Positions 59,571 through 64,000 of a stretch of 64,000 nucleotides of DNA are shown here, piece after piece. The notes under the pieces were generated by a model, which did no database searches, was not told the DNA's origin, and saw nothing but the letters and a program-made list of their open reading frames with translations. The translations under genes and the position numbers were made by a program. Positions within the stretch are counted from its first letter, which is position 1. Each line of letters begins with the position of its first letter. The DNA is taken from the NCBI RefSeq assembly GCF_002979775.1, contig NZ_PCPR01000014.1:62001-126000 (forward strand). Direction: 5' to 3'. This DNA comes from Arthrobacter sp. MYb23 (GTDB lineage: Bacteria; Actinomycetota; Actinomycetes; Actinomycetales; Micrococcaceae).

Positions 59571-60977
59571 ATGGCTGAATCCCTCCGCGTGTCCCTCGCT
59601 TCCGAACCCCTCGCCCTTGGCGCCCTTGACGGCCGCTACCGTGCCGCCGTCGCGCCCCTCGTGGACTACCTGTCCGAGGCAGCACTGAACCGCGATCGCG
59701 TTCACGTTGAAGTTGAGTGGCTCATCCACCTGACCAGCCAGTCCGTTGTGCCGGGTGCCGGCCCGCTGTCCGACGAACACGTGGCCCGGCTGCGCGCCAT
59801 CGTTACCGAATTCGATGCCGCGTCTGTTAACGAACTCGCCGAAATCGAAGCAGTCACCGTCCACGACGTCAAAGCTGTTGAGTACTACATCGGCCGCCGG
59901 CTGCCCGCCATCGGCATTGAGAACCTCACTGCTCTGGTCCACTTCGGTTGCACGTCCGAGGACATCAACAACCTCTCCTACGCTGTGGGTATCAAGGGTG
60001 CCGTGGAAGATGTGTGGCTGCCCAACGCCACCGCCCTCGTGAAGCAGATCGAAGCCATGGCCGAAGCAAACCGCTCCGTGCCCATGCTGTCCCGTACGCA
60101 CGGCCAGCCTGCCACGCCCACCACGCTGGGCAAGGAACTAGCTGTTATTGCGCACCGTTTGAACCGCCAGTTGGCGCGCATCGCCAAGACTGAGTACCTC
60201 GGCAAGATCAACGGCGCCACCGGAACGTACGCAGCCCACGTGGCTTCAGTCCCGAGTGCCGACTGGGAAGCAGTCGCGAAGACCTTCGTGGAAGGCCTGG
60301 GTCTCACGTGGAACCCCCTCACCACGCAGATCGAGAGCCACGACTGGCAGGCCGAGCTGTACGCGGACATCGCGCGCTTCAACCGCATCCTTCACAACGT
60401 CTGCACTGACATTTGGAGCTACATCTCCATCGGTTACTTCCGCCAGATTCCGGTTGCCGGGGCCACGGGTTCCTCCACCATGCCGCACAAGGTCAACCCG
60501 ATCCGCTTCGAGAACGCCGAAGCCAACCTGGAGATCTCCAACGGCCTCCTGGACACACTGGGCGCCACCTTGGTCACCTCCCGCTGGCAGCGCGACCTCA
60601 CCGACTCCTCCTCGCAGCGAAACATCGGTGTCGCCTTCGGCCACTCGCTGCTCGCCATCTCCAACGTAGCCAAGGGCTTGAAAGCCCTCGACGTCGCAGA
60701 GGAAGTCCTCGCGGGCGACCTCAACACCAACTGGGAAGTCCTTGGTGAAGCCATCCAGATGGTCATGCGTGCCGAGGCAATTGCCGGCGTCGAAGGGATG
60801 GAAAACCCCTACGAGCGCCTCAAGGACCTCACACGCGGCCAGCGCGTGGACGGCGCCCGCATGCAGGAATTCGTTCAGGGTCTTGGCCTCTCCGCAGACG
60901 CCGAAGCCCGCCTGCTCGCCCTGACCCCGGGCAAGTACACGGGTATCGCGGACAAACTGGTGGACCACCTGCAGTAA
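59571..60977 (+). CDS. purB: Adenylosuccinate lyase
   Basis: A 468-residue enzyme. The signature GSSTMPHKVNPI is at about residues 303-314. MLSRTHGQPATPTTLGKELA contains the catalytic histidine, and VHFGCTSEDINNLSYAV the other. The ATG at 59571 gives the family N-terminus (LGALDGRYRAAVAPLVDYLS). It splits SAICAR and adenylosuccinate in purine synthesis. Monocistronic, closed by a hairpin. Confidence 0.96.
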   Translation: MAESLRVSLASEPLALGALDGRYRAAVAPLVDYLSEAALNRDRVHVEVEWLIHLTSQSVVPGAGPLSDEHVARLRAIVTEFDAASVNELAEIEAVTVHDVKAVEYYIGRRLPAIGIENLTALVHFGCTSEDINNLSYAVGIKGAVEDVWLPNATALVKQIEAMAEANRSVPMLSRTHGQPATPTTLGKELAVIAHRLNRQLARIAKTEYLGKINGATGTYAAHVASVPSADWEAVAKTFVEGLGLTWNPLTTQIESHDWQAELYADIARFNRILHNVCTDIWSYISIGYFRQIPVAGATGSSTMPHKVNPIRFENAEANLEISNGLLDTLGATLVTSRWQRDLTDSSSQRNIGVAFGHSLLAISNVAKGLKALDVAEEVLAGDLNTNWEVLGEAIQMVMRAEAIAGVEGMENPYERLKDLTRGQRVDGARMQEFVQGLGLSADAEARLLALTPGKYTGIADKLVDHLQ

Positions 60978-61007
60978 GGATCACCTGCAGTACTACTGCA
61001 CGCTCAA

Positions 61008-61052
61008 CGACGGCGGGCCAGGGCTGGATGCCCCGGTCCGCCGTCGGCGTTT
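61008..61052 (+). terminator. Terminator of purB
   Basis: CGACGGCGG (61008-61016) pairs with CCGCCGTCG (61038-61046) around a GGG...CCC inner stem, followed by GCGTTTAA. About 30 bp after the stop. The rest of the spacer to 61274 shows nothing recognisable. Confidence 0.75.
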
Positions 61053-61274
61053 AATGCGACGTGAACGTTTAGTCGGTTGGGGGCAAGAGCGCTCCTTCCC
61101 AGTTGCTTTGCTTGGCATCCCGTCCGAGGACTCGAAACACGGCGTGTCGGGCTGTTCCTGGACTGCGACGACTGATTGGCTGGAACAAACCGGGCAGGAG
61201 CGCTGGAAATCTGGGATTTGAGCTTGGCCTGCCCAGCCCCCGGATCATTCACGACGTAAGGAGCGGAGCACCCA

Positions 61275-61937
61275 ATGAAGCTCCTGTTGATCAGGCACGG
61301 ACAGACACCCGGCAATGTGGCTGGCCAGTTGGACACCGCCTTCCCTGGCCCGGGGCTGACTGAGTTAGGTGAACGCCAGGCGGCCGCCCTTCCGGAGGCG
61401 CTGGCTGACGAGGCAGTCGAAGCCCTGTACACCTCAACCTTGCTGCGTACCCACAGGACTGCCGCTCCGCTTGCGAAGACCACGGGATTGGAGCCGATAA
61501 TCCTGGACGGGGTCCATGAGATCGAGGCCGGCGCACTGGAGAAGAAAACTGACCACGAATCCCACCTCCGTTACATGAGCACCGTTTTCGCGTGGACGGA
61601 TGGTGACTTGGAAGTTCGCATGCCCGGGGCTTTCAACGGCCACGACTTCTTCGCCAGATTTGATGCTTCAGTCCAGCAGGTTGCGGCCGCGGGGCACTCG
61701 ACGGCGGCAATCGTCAGCCATGGTGCTGCGATCCGCTGCTGGGCTGGGCGCCGGGCAACGGACATCGACACCGAGTTCGCCGAAACGCATCAACTCCCCA
61801 ACACGGGAATGGTCGCGTTGGAAGGGGACCCGGAAGGCGGATGGAGGGTGCTTCATTGGGACCAAATCCCTGGTGGAGGTATGGCACTGGCAGACCAAAC
61901 AGCCGACGACCCCACGGGCGAGGCACTTCGGCCCTGA
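61275..61937 (+). CDS. Histidine phosphatase family protein
   Basis: A 220-residue phosphoglycerate-mutase-fold enzyme. The catalytic histidine is in LIRHGQTPGN (RHG at residues 7-9); the second histidine is in AIVSHGAAIRCW. LYTSTLLRTHRTAAPLA marks the second arginine. These are sugar-phosphate or nucleotide phosphatases; substrate unknown. AAGGAG is upstream of the ATG. Confidence 0.9.
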   Translation: MKLLLIRHGQTPGNVAGQLDTAFPGPGLTELGERQAAALPEALADEAVEALYTSTLLRTHRTAAPLAKTTGLEPIILDGVHEIEAGALEKKTDHESHLRYMSTVFAWTDGDLEVRMPGAFNGHDFFARFDASVQQVAAAGHSTAAIVSHGAAIRCWAGRRATDIDTEFAETHQLPNTGMVALEGDPEGGWRVLHWDQIPGGGMALADQTADDPTGEALRP

Positions 61938-61965
61938 TTCCGGTGCCGGTTGCGGCGGATCACCT

Positions 61966-62043
61966 GTTCCAGCCGTTGCGGGGCCCGCTTTGCGCGCCAA
62001 CTCCGGGGCGGGGGACGCACAACGGGCCCCGCAACGCTGGAAC
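61966..62043. terminator. Long hairpin between the phosphatase and GNAT genes
   Basis: A stem of 21 bp with one bulge pairs 61966-61987 (GTTCCAGCCGTTGCGGGGCC...) with 62023-62043. The 35-nt loop is GC-rich. It follows the phosphatase stop by 28 bp. No T-run. Confidence 0.6.
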
Positions 62044-62152
62044 GGCCTGCAATTCTCCCGACGCTTACGCGCAGGAAACACCGCGGTAACCACAGCTGCC
62101 TAGGCTTAGTACGCATAGACACCTCCCCGAAACCCGGCGAAAAGAGGCAACG

Positions 62153-62656
62153 ATGCAAACCAACCCACGGCTCAACATCCGGCAGGTAACTTGGGCAAAC
62201 CCCGTGGGCGCAGACCTCCGCGCCGCACAACAGGCAGAGCTCGACGCGAGGTTCGGAACCACCGACCACGAACCTGGACCCCCGCCGACGGAAGCGGACA
62301 CGGCAGTTTTTGTGGTGGCCTACGAGAAGTGCTCCGGCCAACCTTTGGGATGCGGCGGGTTGAGGATGCTGGATGAAAACACCGCCGAAATCAAAAGGCT
62401 GTACGTGGTCCCCTATGCCCGGGGCTCGGGAGTGGCCAGCTCCATCCTCGCCGCGCTCGAGGCGCAGGCTCATTCCCACGGGTTCACGGTGATCGCAGCT
62501 GAGGCCGGATCAGCCCAATCGGACGGCAGAAGCTTCTACGAGAGCGCAGGCTTTGCCTCCGTGCCGAACTTCGGCCCTTACGTCGGTGCCAGCGGGTCGT
62601 ACTGCTACTCAAAACGGATCGACTCACACAGTGCCTCCCACACGGCGATGGCCTAA
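62153..62656 (+). CDS. GNAT family N-acetyltransferase
   Basis: A 167-residue GNAT protein. The acetyl-CoA loop is RGSGVASSIL following IKRLYVVPYA, and FYESAGFASVPNFGPYV is at the C-terminal part. AAAGAGG precedes the ATG. Acceptor not predictable. Confidence 0.9.
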   Translation: MQTNPRLNIRQVTWANPVGADLRAAQQAELDARFGTTDHEPGPPPTEADTAVFVVAYEKCSGQPLGCGGLRMLDENTAEIKRLYVVPYARGSGVASSILAALEAQAHSHGFTVIAAEAGSAQSDGRSFYESAGFASVPNFGPYVGASGSYCYSKRIDSHSASHTAMA

Positions 62657-62726
62657 CGGAGGGGACCGGCCTAGGGTTCGGGCGCAACATCAAGCGAAGG
62701 TTGCGCCAGTTCGATAATCTCGGATT

Positions 62727-63161
62727 ATGGAAAAAGCAGACATCACCTTCCGCACCCGCAAATGGGTGCGGCCCGAGGACCTCAATGCCAACGGCACACT
62801 CTTTGGTGGCAGCCTGCTGAAATGGATCGATGAAGAGGCCGCGATCTACGCCATCCTCCAATTGGGCAATGGGCGTGCCGTCACCAAGTACATTTCCGAG
62901 ATCAACTTCGTCAGTTCCGCGGTCCAGGGTGACTTGGTGGAGATGGGCTTGACCGCGAAGCGCTTCGGCCGCACGTCCTTGACCATGCGCGCCGAGGTCC
63001 GCAATATGATCACCCGCGAAGCAATCCTGACCATCGAGGAAATCGTCTTCGTGAATCTCGGGCCCGATGGCCGCCCGCAACCGCACGGCTACACGGAGAT
63101 TACGTACGACCGCGACCGCATCCCCACGCACCACCTGACTGAAACGCTCGACGAAGACTGA
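62727..63161 (+). CDS. Acyl-CoA thioesterase (hotdog fold, YciA-like)
   Basis: A 144-residue hotdog protein. LNANGTLFGGSLLKWIDEEA places the usual Gly-rich active-site loop and the catalytic Asp; the strand SEINFVSSAVQGDLVEM follows. It hydrolyses acyl-CoA to free acid and CoA. No partner gene. Confidence 0.87.
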   Translation: MEKADITFRTRKWVRPEDLNANGTLFGGSLLKWIDEEAAIYAILQLGNGRAVTKYISEINFVSSAVQGDLVEMGLTAKRFGRTSLTMRAEVRNMITREAILTIEEIVFVNLGPDGRPQPHGYTEITYDRDRIPTHHLTETLDED

Positions 63162-63203
63162 ACCACGCGCCGTCGGGCGCTCTATAACTGCCGGCACCGG
63201 ACA

Positions 63204-63437
63204 TCATTGCAGGTACCGGAACACAGTCCAGGTGCGGGAATTCAGGCAGCAGTCGGCGGTATGCCGCGCACTGAATGTCGCCTTCCGGCCAACCCCTGCC
63301 GAGCGGAACATGGCCTTGCCCCCACATGCGAGGCAGACCAACTGCTGCCTGCGTGGCTCCTGCCAGTATTCGTCGAGGTTATCGAAGTCCTCGGCATCCC
63401 AGTCTTTCCGGTCAGCGAGGCACAGTGCCCTTCTCAT
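63204..63437 (-). CDS. Small zinc-binding-like hypothetical protein
   Basis: A 77-residue protein. Two cysteines in LVCLACGGKAMF and a distal HTADCC set up a CxxC...HxxxC pattern, of the type found at the N-terminus of CoiA-like proteins. The C-terminus ends at TGA soon after, so it may be a complete small zinc-finger or a truncated remnant. No partner gene. Confidence 0.5.
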   Translation of the reverse strand: MRRALCLADRKDWDAEDFDNLDEYWQEPRRQQLVCLACGGKAMFRSAGVGRKATFSARHTADCCLNSRTWTVFRYLQ

Positions 63438-63477
63438 CGGTTGCGGCTTTCGAGTAGTAAACAGCGCTTATACGGGT

Positions 63478-63508
63478 GCTGGCGGCCGCGATGAACGCGG
63501 CCGCCAGC
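63478..63508. terminator. Perfect GC-rich hairpin before the SDR end
   Basis: GCTGGCGGCCGCG (63478-63490) pairs with CGCGGCCGCCAGC (63496-63508), 5-nt loop. Near the ends of the SDR gene (minus strand), it is likely its terminator. Confidence 0.75.
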
Positions 63509-63569
63509 CTATATATCCGGTGACGGGAGTGTGTGTCACCGGAACTTGTGGGGCGCCTGAAACGAGAGG

Positions 63570-63612
63570 GTCAGCGCCTGCAGAACGTCAGCGCCTGCAG
63601 AACATCAGCGCC
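63570..63612. repeat. 17-bp tandem repeat reaching into the SDR stop
   Basis: GTCAGCGCCTGCAGAAC at 63570-63586 and 63587-63603, then a partial third (ATCAGCGCC) at 63604-63612. The third copy contains the SDR stop codon. Confidence 0.85.
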
Positions 63613-64000
63613 GGTCGAACGTGAGCCCGCCGGGGACCTGGAACGTCGGCATGAGTTCGAGCATGCCCACGTTCACGTGACGCGGCGTTTCGATGGCGTA
63701 GTCCAGGGCATTGACGATGTCGTCCGTGGTCAGCGACTCGTAGCCCTCGTAGTAGGTCTGCCAGGCCTCTTCCATGGCCTCCGGCGTGCCGCCCATGTTG
63801 CGTCCGAAGATCTCAGTCTCCACGCGGCCCGGGCAGATTTCGGTGACGCGGATGCGCTTGCCGACGGTGTCGTTCCGGAGCTGGCGGGAGATCTGGTGCA
63901 CGGCGGCCTTGGTGGCGTGGTAAACCGTGTGACCGTAGAAGTTGTAGACCCCGGCGATCGAGCTGATGTTGATGACATGGCCGAGGTCGCGCTCCACCAT
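63605..64000 (-). CDS. Short-chain dehydrogenase/reductase, C-terminal part
   Basis: The last ~131 residues of an SDR enzyme; the N-terminal NAD(P)-binding part is beyond the right edge. The catalytic serine and YxxxK are in NISSIAGVYNFYGHTVYHATKAAVHQ-type text (SIAG, then YHATK), followed by VTEICPGRVETEIFG. The NADP-type SDR usually reduces carbonyls; substrate unknown. Confidence 0.9.
   Translation of the reverse strand: MVERDLGHVINISSIAGVYNFYGHTVYHATKAAVHQISRQLRNDTVGKRIRVTEICPGRVETEIFGRNMGGTPEAMEEAWQTYYEGYESLTTDDIVNALDYAIETPRHVNVGMLELMPTFQVPGGLTFDRR

Overview
The window is chromosomal DNA of a high-GC actinobacterium, most likely an Arthrobacter/Paenarthrobacter-type member of the Micrococcaceae. 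Supporting signs are frequent GTG/TTG starts, a mycothiol-dependent DinB-like enzyme, a LigC-type ATP-dependent ligase, a DtxR/IdeR-type iron box, an actinobacterial c-di-AMP (ydaO) leader, PucR control of ald, and a DUF6480-like acidic protein. No rRNA, tRNA, CRISPR array, insertion sequence or prophage was recognised. Both edges cut genes: an MFS transporter on the left and an SDR oxidoreductase on the right.

Layout. 1-5.7 kb: marR-MFS efflux operon with its operator, a GNAT enzyme, a padR-DUF1048-ABC drug-export operon, and a CycA-type permease. 5.8-13.8 kb: a 1337-aa LPDTG-anchored surface protein, then an iron-siderophore ABC importer under an IdeR-like box. 13.9-20.1 kb: a complete mannitol phosphotransferase route (tetR-mtlA-mtlD, divergent from ptsI-ptsH, with a dyad between them). 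20.1-26.5 kb: small enzymes and regulators, two 85-bp palindromic repeats flanking a glyoxalase-like gene, LigC, and a c-di-AMP riboswitch ahead of a proline/threonine-rich membrane protein. 26.7-33.7 kb: divergent pucR/ald, an ECF sigma factor with a putative membrane partner, and a WXG100-domain protein with a PsbP/DcrB-like neighbour. 33.6-41.8 kb: a Gfo/Idh/MocA oxidoreductase, a dipeptide ABC importer with both ATPases fused, and a TetR regulator. 41.9-51.4 kb: FMN reductase, GerMN-type lipoprotein, an unrecognised two-gene cassette (soluble protein plus four-helix membrane protein), PEP-mutase family enzyme, aminotransferase plus Usp, and a divergent APC permease/amidohydrolase pair. 51.4-64 kb: PAP2 phosphatase, branched-chain 2-oxoacid dehydrogenase operon (E1a-E1b-E2), hisC-like aminotransferase, phage-holin-like membrane protein, a second WXG100-like pair, purB, phosphatase, acetyltransferase, thioesterase and the partial SDR.

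Most of the region is ordinary carbon, nitrogen and iron metabolism. The items most worth attention are the two-gene cassette at 43.8-45.4 kb (soluble sensor-like protein overlapping a 4-TM protein, the layout of RexAB and Kiwa), two WXG100-type loci with no type VII secretion machinery in the window, the c-di-AMP riboswitch on an unrecognised gene, and a set of long, nearly spacerless palindromes between genes. All functional assignments come from reading the sequence and from knowledge of the families; no database search was run.
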